Below, piece after piece: positions 49,067-58,272 of a DNA stretch of 64,000 nt. The notes beneath the pieces are model-generated. The model ran no database searches, was not told where the DNA came from, and was given only the letters and a program-made list of their open reading frames with translations. Both the position numbers and the translations under genes were made by a program. Positions within the stretch are counted from its first letter, which is position 1; every line of letters starts with the position of its first letter. The DNA comes from an uncultured Bacteroidales bacterium (GTDB lineage Bacteria; Bacteroidota; Bacteroidia; Bacteroidales; Muribaculaceae): contig CACZNH010000005.1 in NCBI GenBank assembly GCA_902782465.1, forward strand, positions 1 through 64,000, read 5' to 3'.

Positions 49067-49157
49067 AATTTTGGGATTGCAAATTTAAAACGTTTTTTTG
49101 AACCGACCAAATTTTCAAACGGAAATTTTTAAATTTGCAATTATATTTTCCAAAATT
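49067..49157. repeat. Large imperfect inverted repeat upstream of the XRE gene
   Basis: AATTTTGG and ATTGCAAATTTAAAA (49067-49090) are matched by TTTTAAATTTGCAAT and CCAAAATT (49127-49157). The palindrome is AT-rich, unlike the terminators of this window, and has no adjacent gene end. Confidence 0.65.
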
Positions 49158-50115
49158 TGACAACTTTTACCTGATTTCAAAAGTAAATAAATTTATTTCA
49201 ATTTACACTTTAATAATAGTATTATAAACTACTATTTATTAGTGTTTTAAATTTATAGTTTGTTGAAATATCAGAGCCAACATACAATATACATGATTAT
49301 TTATAGCACAACTAGAGTTTTTTAGTGTATTTTGCTAGTTTTCAGTATATTGTAGTATAGTTTAAAGAATGTTAACGATAAAATTTTGTGATTTTGTAAA
49401 CTTTACAGGCGTTAATTCGCGTTTTTTAAGCCCATGTTTCAAATGCAAACACCCATCCAGGGCCAAAAACTGGCTGTTTGCGTCCCCATCCGGCCATTTT
49501 TAAATGCAAATCGGGAGGGGTTCGCAAAGGTGAATTCACCGTTGGTAAAATACCATTTTTGATTTTCTGGATGCTCAACTCGATTTCCTTGCGATTCTCT
49601 CAACCCCACCCTATTCCCACACAAAATATGGAATTTTGAGCGATTCTAGTGATTTTAAGATTTGTCATTTTTAGACAATATCGCTTTATTGATAGTCCTT
49701 TTACGGGATTTCATACCAAAATTAGAGAATCGGTTTTTCAGGCCTAAAAACTCAAAAAAATGCTGATTTGCTCGATTTTCCCGATTTTTTGATATTTTGA
49801 GCTTAAAATGGCCCAAAATTGTACTTTTTGACCATTTTTTGATATTCACCTGATAATGAATTGAATGGCTTTTCTCGCCCACCCTACAGGTAATTATAGA
49901 CTAAAATCACGCCAAAATGAGGGCTGGATTTTCACGGTTTTTGACCCGCTACGGGGCCGCCAATGGGTGTAGATGATGCTGAATTTTGGGTGCTGTGGGC
50001 GATTTTTCTGACCTAAAAACGGTGCAATTTCTCAAAAATGGGGCTTCCACTCCACCCTTTTTCTACCTTGACAAGCGATTCAGCAGCGACCATGTCGCAG
50101 CTCAGACAACCGCCA
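49158..50115. other. Long AT-rich stretch without convincing genes
   Basis: Together with its repeats the gap 48928-50376 is the longest gene-free region of the window. Two short minus-strand frames (49439-49624 and 49655-49882) have no start context, promoter or recognisable product. Recurrent small motifs such as TTTTTTGATATT (49786 and 49836 regions) and TGTTTGCGT occur. It may be decayed DNA or hold an untranslated RNA. Confidence 0.5.
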
Positions 50116-50261
50116 CGGGAACAAAAAACGGGAAGTACGGACGAGATAAATTGAGGGAAATCCTGACAGAAAAATCATGAGAGAGCAGCCCCCTCGGGAA
50201 CAAAAAAAAGGGATGCGGCATGACAAGTGAAAGGGACTTGTCATGGAAAAATCATAGAAAG
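50116..50261. repeat. Two imperfect copies of an 80-bp unit
   Basis: CGGGAACAAAAAAC near 50116 and CGGGAACAAAAAAAA near 50195 start two units that both end with GAAAAATCAT followed by a purine-rich GAGAGAG or AGAAAG. The second contains a hairpin, CATGACAAGT with ACTTGTCATG. Confidence 0.6.
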
Positions 50262-50274
50262 AAATAAACTCAAA

Positions 50275-50395
50275 TCGGGAATTGAATTCGGGAATTGAGT
50301 TAAAAAATGAATTCAGAAATTGAGTTCGAAATCGAGTTCGGGAATCTAACTCGAGAAGTTAGTTCGGAAACTGAGTTCAGGGATTGAGCTCGGGT
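50275..50395. repeat. Degenerate tandem repeat (unit near GGGAATTGAGTTC)
   Basis: About eight imperfect 13-15 base units such as CGGGAATTGAATT, GAAATTGAGTTC, GAAATCGAGTTC and GGGATTGAGCTC run up to and slightly into the 3' end of uvrA. Confidence 0.75.
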
Positions 50396-53211
50396 GCGAG
50401 GTAACGGGCGGTGATGGATTGGGGGGATTGGGCTACCTGCTCGGGGGTGCCGCTGGCGACCAGTTGTCCTCCTCCTCGCCCACCCTCGGGACCCATGTCG
50501 ATGATGTAGTCGGCACACTTGATGACGTCGAGATTGTGCTCGATGACGATGACGGTGTTGCCCTTATCGACGAGACGGTTGAGCACACCCAGCAGCACCT
50601 TGATGTCCTCGAAGTGGAGGCCCGTGGTGGGCTCGTCAAGAATATAGACGGTCCTGCCGGTGTCTTTCTTGGCGAGTTCGCATGCCAACTTCACACGCTG
50701 GCACTCACCACCCGACAGGGTGCTGGAAGGCTGGCCGAGCTTGATGTAACCCAAACCGACATCCTGGAGCACCTTGATTTTGCGCAAAATTGACGGCACA
50801 GCATCAAAGAATTCCACGGCCTGGTTGATGGTCATGTCGAGTACGTCGGCAATGGACTTGCCCTTGAACTTTACCTCGAGGGTCTCGCGGTTGTAGCGCT
50901 TGCCGCCACACTCGGGGCACGGCACGAGCACATCGGGCAGGAAATTCATCTCCACCGCCTTGTAGCCGTTGCCACCACAAGCCTCACACCTACCGCCGCT
51001 GGTGTTGAACGAGAAGCGGCCGGGCTTGTAGGCGCGTATTTTGGATTCGGGCAGATTGACGAAGAGGTTGCGGATATCGGTGAACACACCGGTATAGGTT
51101 GCCGCATTGGAACGCGGAGTGCGTCCCAGGGGAGCCTGATCGACGGTCACTACCTTGTCGACGTATTCCAAGCCGCTGACGCTGTCATAAGGCATCGGGG
51201 CGGTGTGGGAACGGTACAGGCGCTGGCTCAGGATGGGCTGCAGCGTGGCATTGACCAACGTGGACTTGCCGCTGCCGCTCACACCGGTGACACAGATGAA
51301 CGTTCCCAGCGGGAAGGTGACATCCACGCCCTTGAGGTTGTTGCCTCGGCACCCTGCCAGCGACAGGTGCTTGCCGCTGCCCGCACGACGCTTCTTGGGG
51401 ACCTCGATGGATCGCGTGCCGTTCAGGTAGTCGGCGGTGAGGGTGTGCTGCTGCAACAACTGCTGCGGAGTGCCGGCAAACACGATGTTGCCGCCCTTGC
51501 GTCCCGCCAGGGGGCCGATGTCGATGACATAGTCGGCCTGCAGCATCATCTCCTTGTCGTGCTCAACGACCAGGATGGTGTTGCCGTCGTCGCGCAGGGT
51601 CTTCAGCGAGTCGATGAGGCGCTGGTTGTCGCGCTGGTGCAGTCCGATGGACGGCTCGTCGAGGATGTAGAGCACGTTGACCAGGCGCGACCCGATCTGT
51701 GTCGCCAGCCTGATGCGCTGGCTCTCGCCACCCGACAGGGACGCCGAATTGCGATTGAGCGACATGTAGTCCAGCCCCACCTCGAGCAGGAAGGTCAGCC
51801 TTGAGCTGATTTCCTTGACGATTTCGCGGGCGATTTCCCACTGGACGGGCGTGACGTGATTGTGCAGGTCGTCAATCCAGTCGCGCAGTTCGCTGATGTC
51901 CATCGCCGCCAGCTCGGCAATGTTCTTGCCGTTGAGCCTGAAGTGGAGCGCCTCACGGTTCAGACGCGCACCGCCGCACTCGGGACACACGGCACGCGAG
52001 AAGAATTGCCCCGCCCACTTCTGGGCAGCGCTGGTGGCGGTCTCGTCCTGCTGCATCTCGATGTACTTGACCAGGCCGTCGAAGGCAAGAAAGTAGTTGC
52101 TTGTGGAGAGCGTTTCGGTGCGCAGGTTCAGGCGCTCGTTGGTGCCGTTGAGGATGTCGTTGAGGGCTTCCTCGGGCAGTTCGCACAACGGCGTGTCGAG
52201 TGTGCAGTCATATTTCTCACAAATGGCTGAAATCTGCCAGAAAATCTGCACATTCTTGTATTTGCCCAGCGGCAGGATGCCGCCGGCGCGGATGCTCAAC
52301 GACATGTCGGGCATGATTTTGTCGCGATCGATGAGGTTGACATAGCCCAAACCCTTGCAGTGCGGACAGGCACCCAGCGGCGAGTTGAACGAGAAATTGT
52401 GGGGCGCCGGTTCCAGATAGGACAGTCCCGTGGCGGGGTCCATGAGCGAGCGGCTGTAGTAGCCCACCTCGTCGGTTTCAGCATCCAGCACCATCAGCTG
52501 GCCGTTGCCCTGCTTGAAAGCGAGTTCTGCCGTGTCGGCCAGGCGCTTGCTGTCCTTGTCGGCGACCTTGAGGCGGTCCACGACCAGTTCCACGCTGTGG
52601 TTGACATAGCGGTCCAGCTTCATGCCGAAGGTGATTTCCTTCAACACGCCGTCAACGCGCACGTTGATATAGCCCTTCTTGCGCAGGTTCTCGAACAGGT
52701 CCTTGTAATGGCCCTTGCGGTTCTTGACCAGCGGGGCCAGGATATAGATGCGATGTCCCTGATAACGTTCCAGAATCAGGCTGAGGATTTTCTCGCTGGT
52801 ATATTTCACCATACGCTCGCCCGAGAGGTAAGAGTAGGCGTCGGCGGCACGGGCATAGAGCAGTCGCAGGTAGTCATAGACCTCGGTGGTCGTGCCCACG
52901 GTGCTGCGCGGGTTGCGGTTCACGGTCTTCTGCCCTATCGAGATGACGGGGCACAGGCCGGATATCTTGTCCACGTTGGGGCGCTCGAGCACTCCCATCA
53001 TGTTGCGGGCATAGGACGAGAACGTCTCCAGGTAACGACGCTGCCCCTCGGCAAATACGGTGTCGAACGCCAGCGACGACTTGCCGCTGCCGCTCAGTCC
53101 CGTGATGACCGTGAGGCGGTCATGCGGAATCTCTGCGTCAATGTTGTTGAGGTTGTGGACTCTCGCCCCCAGCACCTCGACACACGGTATGTCCTGCCCG
53201 TTGAGTTTCAT
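50377..53211 (-). CDS. uvrA: Excinuclease ABC subunit A
   Basis: The 944-residue ATPase scans DNA for bulky lesions in nucleotide excision repair with UvrB. Both ABC modules are intact: Walker [10 protein letters not shown] (about 38) and GVSGSGKST (about 640); signatures [12 protein letters not shown] (about 490) and [12 protein letters not shown] (about 840); Walker B with [10 protein letters not shown] and [10 protein letters not shown]. Zinc-finger cysteines are in [19 protein letters not shown] and CEACGGNGY with CPECGG. The end LAPELNP is encoded by the degenerate repeat region. The gene follows the transglycosylase gene by 63 bases on the same strand. Confidence 0.96.
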   Translation of the reverse strand: MKLNGQDIPCVEVLGARVHNLNNIDAEIPHDRLTVITGLSGSGKSSLAFDTVFAEGQRRYLETFSSYARNMMGVLERPNVDKISGLCPVISIGQKTVNRNPRSTVGTTTEVYDYLRLLYARAADAYSYLSGERMVKYTSEKILSLILERYQGHRIYILAPLVKNRKGHYKDLFENLRKKGYINVRVDGVLKEITFGMKLDRYVNHSVELVVDRLKVADKDSKRLADTAELAFKQGNGQLMVLDAETDEVGYYSRSLMDPATGLSYLEPAPHNFSFNSPLGACPHCKGLGYVNLIDRDKIMPDMSLSIRAGGILPLGKYKNVQIFWQISAICEKYDCTLDTPLCELPEEALNDILNGTNERLNLRTETLSTSNYFLAFDGLVKYIEMQQDETATSAAQKWAGQFFSRAVCPECGGARLNREALHFRLNGKNIAELAAMDISELRDWIDDLHNHVTPVQWEIAREIVKEISSRLTFLLEVGLDYMSLNRNSASLSGGESQRIRLATQIGSRLVNVLYILDEPSIGLHQRDNQRLIDSLKTLRDDGNTILVVEHDKEMMLQADYVIDIGPLAGRKGGNIVFAGTPQQLLQQHTLTADYLNGTRSIEVPKKRRAGSGKHLSLAGCRGNNLKGVDVTFPLGTFICVTGVSGSGKSTLVNATLQPILSQRLYRSHTAPMPYDSVSGLEYVDKVVTVDQAPLGRTPRSNAATYTGVFTDIRNLFVNLPESKIRAYKPGRFSFNTSGGRCEACGGNGYKAVEMNFLPDVLVPCPECGGKRYNRETLEVKFKGKSIADVLDMTINQAVEFFDAVPSILRKIKVLQDVGLGYIKLGQPSSTLSGGECQRVKLACELAKKDTGRTVYILDEPTTGLHFEDIKVLLGVLNRLVDKGNTVIVIEHNLDVIKCADYIIDMGPEGGRGGGQLVASGTPEQVAQSPQSITARYLAPELNP

Positions 53212-53274
53212 GCTATTTTCTATAATTCATGGGACAGCCACGCCAAGGCGAGGCCCTACAATCCAATTTTTCAC

Positions 53275-54234
53275 TTAATCGATGACCCAGTCCTTATTGT
53301 AAACTGTGTAGGAACGCTTGCTGCGGTAAAGGTCGCTCTGCTTGGGGATGCGCACCTTATAGGTCTTGCCTGACGCGTTGGTCAGCTTGGTGGAGCGAAT
53401 CCATGGGTTGGCCTCACGCAGCTGGGCATAAGTAATGCCCTTGCCCTTGGCCCAATCTATCCAGCTGGCGACTGAACCGGTGACATCGACAGTGGTGTAG
53501 TCCACCGGCTGATACAAGTTCTTGCGCGAGAAGCGGTAACCGTAGCGCTTGGGGTTCTCCATCAGCAGTTTATAGGCGATGATGCGGAACACGTAACGTG
53601 ACGTTTCCTGCACCAGATACAGGTCGAAGGAACTGCTCACCTGCTGCTTGGACAGCTCATTGCTGATTTTCTGCATGCCGGCATTGTAGCTCGCGGCAAC
53701 GGTGGGCCAGTGGCCGTATTTCTTGTAGGCCGATTTCAGGTACTTGCAAGCAGCAACGGTCGATTTCTCGGGGTCATAGCGCTCATCGACGTCATCGGTC
53801 ACCTCCAGGCCGAAGTCACGGGCGGTGCCTGCCAACAGCTGCCACATTCCTGCAGCCTTGGCGCTGGAATAGGCGTTATAGTCCATCGAACTCTCGGTCA
53901 CCGCCAGATAGAGGAAGTCCAGGGGCACACCCTGCTCCTTCAATATCTTGGAGAGGACGGGAAAATAGCGGTTGGCACGCTTGAAACACAGTTCGGTCGT
54001 GGTTTGGCCATAGATGACGCCCGTCAACTCACGGTCGAGGCGCTCGGCCATATCCAGACGGTCAAAGTTCACCGTTTCGTCGGCAAATACCACGCTCATC
54101 GGTATGTCGGGGCTTGCCGTTGTGCTGAACACCGGCGATGCCGTCGTCTTGCTGTATTCCCGCTTGAGCTGCCCCTGTGTGGTCGTCGATACCGCCATCA
54201 GCAGCACAGCCATCAATAGTATTCTCTTCTTCAT
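53275..54234 (-). CDS. Lytic transglycosylase (MltD-like SLT domain)
   Basis: The 319-residue protein has a signal peptide ([20 protein letters not shown]) and a Slt domain at about 95-230: [20 protein letters not shown] with the catalytic Glu in [42 protein letters not shown] and [15 protein letters not shown]. It cuts peptidoglycan strands with formation of 1,6-anhydro ends. The C-terminal 75 residues ([19 protein letters not shown]) resemble a LysM-like or SPOR-free extension of MltD proteins. ATG 54234 is preferred to the GTG two codons earlier. Confidence 0.9.
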   Translation of the reverse strand: MKKRILLMAVLLMAVSTTTQGQLKREYSKTTASPVFSTTASPDIPMSVVFADETVNFDRLDMAERLDRELTGVIYGQTTTELCFKRANRYFPVLSKILKEQGVPLDFLYLAVTESSMDYNAYSSAKAAGMWQLLAGTARDFGLEVTDDVDERYDPEKSTVAACKYLKSAYKKYGHWPTVAASYNAGMQKISNELSKQQVSSSFDLYLVQETSRYVFRIIAYKLLMENPKRYGYRFSRKNLYQPVDYTTVDVTGSVASWIDWAKGKGITYAQLREANPWIRSTKLTNASGKTYKVRIPKQSDLYRSKRSYTVYNKDWVID

Positions 54235-54264
54235 TTTCACTAATCCCTAATCAGTACTCACTAA

Positions 54265-54291
54265 TCAACAAATTGCGGCTTTTGCCGCAAT
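54265..54291 (-). terminator. Hairpin between the T9SS gene and the transglycosylase gene
   Basis: ATTGCGGC pairs with GCCGCAAT around a 4-base loop (54272-54291); on the minus strand TTTGTTG follows. It is five bases after the stop of the T9SS-sorted protein. Confidence 0.65.
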
Positions 54292-54296
54292 CTGTT

Positions 54297-55652
54297 TTAA
54301 TACTCGCCACCGCCTGTTCCACCTTCGGTGCCGCCGCCTGCAGCGCCCGCGCCCTTGGTGTAGCGCAGGATGGTGATGTCACCGCGTTTCTTGTATTTCA
54401 CGCCGTCGCTGCCGGTTGCCGTCACCACATAGTAATAAACGCCGGTGTCAACGAGTTTGCCATGATAGGTGCCATCCCAGCCGCTGCCCGGGTCGGTGAA
54501 CTCGCACACCAGGTTACCCCATCGGTTGAAAATCCAGCAGTGGAACTCGACGAGCGACTTGTAGGAAACCTTCCAAATGTCGTTGACGCCCTCGGTACAG
54601 CCCGGGGAGAACACATTGGGGCACACCAGTTCGCTCTCGCTCACCGTGACCTGATAGGTCTCGCCGTAGCTCTCGCACGTGCCAGCAGCATTGGCTACCA
54701 TATAGCGCACATAGTAGGTACCGGCATCATTGAAGGTGTAGTCCAGCTCGTCCTGGTTGAACTGCAGGATGACCTCCTCCATCTCGGGGTCGGTGGCAAT
54801 TTCCCACACACGATACACGACCGCATCGGTGGGATAACCCGTGAACACGATGTGAACCGGTGCCGAACCACCCAATCCGTTGTCCAGGCCTTTCTCGTTG
54901 TTGTTGCCACGGTCCTCTTGAACGGCAGTGGTGCCGCAGCCCACGGCTTGGGTCTCGTAGTAACGCGACTCGACAACCTCTTCAAGCCCCCATTCCTTGA
55001 GGAAACGGTCTCCCGAGAGGCGGAACACAGTGTTACACAAGGGCTGGTCAACTTGGATACCGTCATCCAGGCTCTCGAATTTCTCAATCACGGTATTATC
55101 CTGCCAGTGCGTACTGTCATCCCACTCCAGAGTGCTGTAAGACAGCTCCAGCTCACGGTCCAGTACCATTGGACGGCCATTGATGGTAGTATAGGGTATC
55201 TCGTGAGCAATGCCATCCACCTTGAGCGTCAAGAGGCTACAGGGGTTTTCGCTCTCACAAAACATATCGTTCAACGAGGCGAAATAGTCGGCATAGTTAA
55301 CCACCCAGCAATAGAAGCGGTCGGTGCCCACCTCGATAATGTAGCCGGTGTTGGGCCTCACCTGTGGCAACGTCGTCGAATAGCCGTCCCAAGTGACGCC
55401 GTTCATTTCCTCGGCATATCCGCCGCCACGCGAGTCATAACTGTACCATATCGCCCGCTCGCCCAGCTGAGAAGCGTAGTTCATACCCACGCCTTGGGTG
55501 TCATAGACGACATATATCTTGTTCAAGCCGGTGCTAATATCAGGTGTCACCTCAATGACAGGGTACTGCCCCACCCCGGTAAACGTCACCTGGCCGCTCG
55601 CCGACAACAAAGCCAGCGCGGCCGCCATGAGCATGATGATTCTCTTATTCAT
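54297..55652 (-). CDS. Secreted protein with gliding-motility C-terminal (T9SS type B) sorting domain
   Basis: The 451-residue product has a signal peptide (MNKRIIMLMAAALALLSASG). The last 100 residues are a CHU_C domain: CPNVFSPGCTEGVNDIWKVS, FHCWIFNRWGNLVCEFTDPG, SGWDGTYHGKLVDTGVYYYV and DGVKYKKRGDITILR, the type B sorting signal of type IX secretion. A PKD-like segment precedes it (about 275-340, DYTFNDAGTYYVRYMVANAA). A Gly/Glu-rich tail (GGGTEGGTGGGEY) after the sorting domain is unusual because this domain normally ends the protein. ATG 55652 is used; a GTG three codons upstream is in frame. Confidence 0.88.
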   Translation of the reverse strand: MNKRIIMLMAAALALLSASGQVTFTGVGQYPVIEVTPDISTGLNKIYVVYDTQGVGMNYASQLGERAIWYSYDSRGGGYAEEMNGVTWDGYSTTLPQVRPNTGYIIEVGTDRFYCWVVNYADYFASLNDMFCESENPCSLLTLKVDGIAHEIPYTTINGRPMVLDRELELSYSTLEWDDSTHWQDNTVIEKFESLDDGIQVDQPLCNTVFRLSGDRFLKEWGLEEVVESRYYETQAVGCGTTAVQEDRGNNNEKGLDNGLGGSAPVHIVFTGYPTDAVVYRVWEIATDPEMEEVILQFNQDELDYTFNDAGTYYVRYMVANAAGTCESYGETYQVTVSESELVCPNVFSPGCTEGVNDIWKVSYKSLVEFHCWIFNRWGNLVCEFTDPGSGWDGTYHGKLVDTGVYYYVVTATGSDGVKYKKRGDITILRYTKGAGAAGGGTEGGTGGGEY

Positions 55653-55807
55653 AGTGCGCACAGTTGTTTAGTATCTAGTCCCTAGTTTTTAGTCCCAAGT
55701 TTCTAGTCACTATTATATTTATATAATATATAACGTGAACCCGCCCCGCTTATTGCCCCGACCTGGGAAAACAAGCCAGCACGACAGCCCCACTAGCATC
55801 AATCAAA

Positions 55808-55841
55808 CCAGGGTGCGCACCGACGTGGGCACGCACCCTGG
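55808..55841 (-). terminator. Hairpin downstream of the BspA remnant
   Basis: CCAGGGTGCG pairs with CGCACCCTGG over ten base pairs with a 14-base loop. On the minus strand it is followed by TTTGATT, 22 bases after the remnant's stop. Confidence 0.7.
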
Positions 55842-55862
55842 AATAATGACATACTTAATACC

Positions 55863-56114
55863 TTAGATGGCAACTATATTCTTGAAATGCTTCCAGGTCG
55901 GTGCATTGCGATACTTTTCAATGGATGAGCTCGGCACTTTCAGGGTAGCTTTATAGTATACGTCGGATTCAAATTTTTCTTCTTGTTTAAATCGGAGATC
56001 CCTATACCATGTAGGAGGTTTCTCACTCTTGCATATCACAGTTTTAATCTTGGGGCATTCATCAAAAGTCTGTTCAGCTATTGTTTTAATGGTGCCTCGT
56101 GCGTCCCCTGGCAG
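55863..56114 (-). pseudogene. C-terminal remnant of a BspA-type leucine-rich repeat protein
   Basis: The minus frame without a start codon reads GTIKTIAEQTFDECPKIKTV, ICKSEKPPTWYRDLRF, ATLKVPSSSIEKYRNAPTW and KHFKNIVAI before TAA at 55865-55863. This is the typical last leucine-rich repeat and closing segment of BspA-like proteins. A stop codon precedes it at 56117-56115, and no signal peptide or repeat region remains. It is therefore a decayed relic. The overlapping plus-strand frames are not genes. The rest of the gap 55653-56560 holds repeats. Confidence 0.75.
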
Positions 56115-56229
56115 TCAGCGGTTAGAGGTCAACTTCAGGCGCGGGGACAGGGTTTGCCACACAATGGAGTGCGGCAACGCGCCTCTTTCGGTTTATGATA
56201 TGCAGTTATTCTCAATTCTTGTAAACCGA

Positions 56230-56477
56230 TGGCGAAGGCAGGCGGCGCCTTGGGCGCTGTGTCATAATTGCTACATGGTAATATAACCGTGCTTTCGCAC
56301 GGGAAAGCTTGTGCAAACTGAAGGCAAACGAGTTTACTCGATTTGCTGAAAATTTTATAATTAATTTGCTTAATTTCCCGCCCGCAGGGCGGTTATAATC
56401 CTTGCAATTGAATTATGACACGGCCGCGCTCGGCTTGCACTTCTTTGCCTAATGGCGAAGGTAGGCAGCGCCTTGGG
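56230..56477. repeat. 25-bp direct repeats flanking the third MITE-like element
   Basis: TGGCGAAGGCAGGCGGCGCC plus TTGGG at 56230-56254 recurs with two changes at 56453-56477. A second pair, CGCTCGGCTTGCACT, occurs at about 56427 and 56507. The repeats lie outside the terminal inverted repeats and are too long for a normal target-site duplication. Confidence 0.65.
56258..56421. mobile_element. MITE-like inverted-repeat element, copy 3 (164 bp)
   Basis: Ends are GTGTCATAATT (56259-56269) and AATTATGACAC (56411-56421), exact inverted repeats. Inside are CCGTGCTTTCGCACGG (56287-56302) and CCGCCCGCAGGGCGG (56378-56392), and flanking arms TAATATAACCG and CGGTTATAAT also pair, so the whole unit folds as a cloverleaf with two side hairpins. 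It shares its left half with copy 2 and its architecture with copy 1. Confidence 0.7.
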
Positions 56478-56520
56478 ATAAAAAAAGAATGATTTCTTTT
56501 TTTCTCCGCTCGGCTTGCAC

Positions 56521-56528
56521 TACCTTTG
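56521..56528 (+). promoter_or_regulatory. -7 promoter box of the C_GCAxxG_C_C gene
   Basis: TACCTTTG, 33 bases before the ATG. The preceding GCTCGGCTTGCAC is a direct repeat of a segment 80 bases upstream. A standard -33 TTTG is not clear. Confidence 0.55.
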
Positions 56529-56560
56529 CAGTGGATTTCACATATATAATATAGATAAAG

Positions 56561-56971
56561 ATGGAACAGAACGAGATGATGAACGGCATGCCGCGGCGCG
56601 AGCGTGCGGTGATGTACAAGCGTGAATATAACTGCTGCCAGGCTGTGCTGATGGCCTTTGCTCCCGAGCTGGGTATGCCCGAGGAAAAACTGCTGGCGAT
56701 GGGTGCCTGTTTCGGCAGCGGAATGGGTTGCATGGAGGAGACCTGCGGCGCCCTGTGCGGTGCGCAAATAGCGCAGGGTTTGTTAAAATATGACAACCGA
56801 CGCATGAACCCTCAGGCCAGCCAACTGAGGGCGGAATTTGAGATGCGCTGCGGTGCCACGCGCTGCAAGGACCTGAAGGGCGTGGGCAGCGACCGCGGCG
56901 TGCTGTGCTCGTGCGAGGACTGCGTGCGCCATGCTACCGAGGCGTTGGAACTGTTGGCTTTTAACAGTTAG
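56561..56971 (+). CDS. C_GCAxxG_C_C family cysteine-rich protein
   Basis: The 136-residue product has the family pattern in YNCCQAVLMAFAPELGM, MGACFGSGMGCMEETCGALC and a C-terminal C-x-C-x2-C (CSCEDCVRHATEAL). Such proteins are small, probably redox-active or metal-binding, with conserved cysteines and a Gly-Cys-Ala type loop (here GSGMGCMEETCGALCG). The exact role is unknown. No signal peptide, so cytosolic. It is not coupled to mreB, which has its own promoter. Confidence 0.88.
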   Translation: MEQNEMMNGMPRRERAVMYKREYNCCQAVLMAFAPELGMPEEKLLAMGACFGSGMGCMEETCGALCGAQIAQGLLKYDNRRMNPQASQLRAEFEMRCGATRCKDLKGVGSDRGVLCSCEDCVRHATEALELLAFNS

Positions 56972-57058
56972 TTGCCAGATGCCGCAGTGCATTTGTCGCA
57001 AAAAAACAAACCAAAAAAAACTATATTAAAACATAGTGGTAAATTGTCAGGAATTGAG

Positions 57059-57066
57059 TAATTTTG
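57059..57066 (+). promoter_or_regulatory. -7 promoter box of the mre operon
   Basis: TAATTTTG, 67 bases before the mreB ATG; the -33 region is degenerate. Confidence 0.55.
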
Positions 57067-57133
57067 CAGTCCAATTAACGCGAGATATTTAAAAGATTTT
57101 CATAACTAACACTCTAACATATAGATAACAATC

Positions 57134-58156
57134 ATGGGATGGTTTTCATTCACTCAAGAAATCGCTGTCGATTTAGGAACAGCCAACACCATTATCATCC
57201 ATAACGACCGCATCGTCATCGACGAGCCGTCGGTAGTCGCCCTTGACTCCAAGACCAACAAGCCCATCGCCGTGGGTGAGCGCGCCCGCGAGATGCACGG
57301 CAAGGTGCACGAGGGCATCCGCACCGTTCGCCCCCTGAGCGACGGTGTGATTGCCGACTTCAACGCCGCCGAGCACATGATTCGCGGCATGATCAAGAAA
57401 GTGAGCGCCAAGAACCACTGGTTCTCGCCCTCGCTGCGCATGGTCGTATGCGTTCCCTCGGGTTCTACCGAGGTCGAGATTCGCGCCGTCCGTGACTCGG
57501 CAGAACACGCCGGTGGCCGCGATGTTTACATGATTTACGAGCCCATGGCTGCTGCCCTGGGCATCGGTCTGGACGTGCTTGCCCCCGAGGGCAACATGAT
57601 TGTCGATATCGGTGGCGGTACGACCGAGATTGCCGTGATTTCGCTGGGCGGTATCGTGAGCAACAAGAGCATCCGCACCGCTGGTGACGACCTGACCGAG
57701 GACATCCAGGAGCACATGCGCCGCGCCCACAACGTGCGCGTGGGTGAGCGCACCGCCGAGGCCATCAAGATTAACGTCGGCTCGGCACTGACCGACCTGG
57801 GCGCTGAGGCCCCCGAGGACTTCATCATCCATGGCCCCAACCAGGTGAACTCACTGCCCCTCGAGGTGCCCGTGACCTATCAGGAGGTGTGCCACTGCAT
57901 CGAGAAGTCCATCTCCAAGATTGAGGCTGCCGTGCTGAGCGCACTGGAGCAGACGCCCCCCGAGCTGTATCAGGACATCGTTCACAACGGTATCTTCCTG
58001 ACAGGTGGCGGCGCGTTGCTGCGTGGTCTTGACAAGCGCTTGACCGACAAGATCGGTATCGAGTTCCATGTTGCCGAGGATCCCTTGCACGCTGTTGCCA
58101 AGGGTACCGGCATCGCACTGAAGAACATCAAGCACTTCAAGTTCCTCATGCGTTGA
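57134..58156 (+). CDS. mreB: Rod shape-determining protein MreB
   Basis: The 340-residue actin homologue forms membrane-associated filaments that guide lateral wall synthesis. The N-terminus FSFTQEIAVDLGTANTIIIH has the amphipathic start and phosphate-1 loop. Further are VVCVPSGSTEVEIRAVRDSA, VYMIYEPMAAALGIGLDV, the phosphate-2 loop MIVDIGGGTTEIAVISLGG and FLTGGGALLRGLDKRL. It is the first gene of the cluster mreB-mreC-mreD-mrdA-rodA. The 116-base gap to mreC contains tandem TAAGTTTTAAGTTG repeats. Confidence 0.97.
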   Translation: MGWFSFTQEIAVDLGTANTIIIHNDRIVIDEPSVVALDSKTNKPIAVGERAREMHGKVHEGIRTVRPLSDGVIADFNAAEHMIRGMIKKVSAKNHWFSPSLRMVVCVPSGSTEVEIRAVRDSAEHAGGRDVYMIYEPMAAALGIGLDVLAPEGNMIVDIGGGTTEIAVISLGGIVSNKSIRTAGDDLTEDIQEHMRRAHNVRVGERTAEAIKINVGSALTDLGAEAPEDFIIHGPNQVNSLPLEVPVTYQEVCHCIEKSISKIEAAVLSALEQTPPELYQDIVHNGIFLTGGGALLRGLDKRLTDKIGIEFHVAEDPLHAVAKGTGIALKNIKHFKFLMR

Positions 58157-58159
58157 TTT

Positions 58160-58268
58160 GAGTTGTAAGTTTTAAGTTGTAAGTTTTAAGTACAAATACT
58201 ATCGCCCGAAAGCCATTAGGCTGTAGTATTATTACTAAAAACTTAAAACTATAAACTTAAAACTAAAA
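58160..58268. repeat. Tandem and inverted AAGTTTTAAGTT repeats between mreB and mreC
   Basis: GTTGTAAGTTTTAA occurs twice at about 58162-58190, and the complementary ACTTAAAAC occurs at about 58240-58265, so the gap can fold as a long weak hairpin. It might reduce read-through from mreB into mreC. Confidence 0.6.
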
Positions 58269-58272
58269 AGCG

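Noticed and set aside
49439-49882. Two short minus-strand frames in the AT-rich gap before uvrA
   Set aside because: No start context, no promoter, low-complexity Lys/Asn composition, no relation to neighbours.
55983-56286. Plus-strand frames between the T9SS gene and the cysteine-rich protein gene
   Set aside because: They are opposite to a clear BspA relic and run into the MITE-like element.
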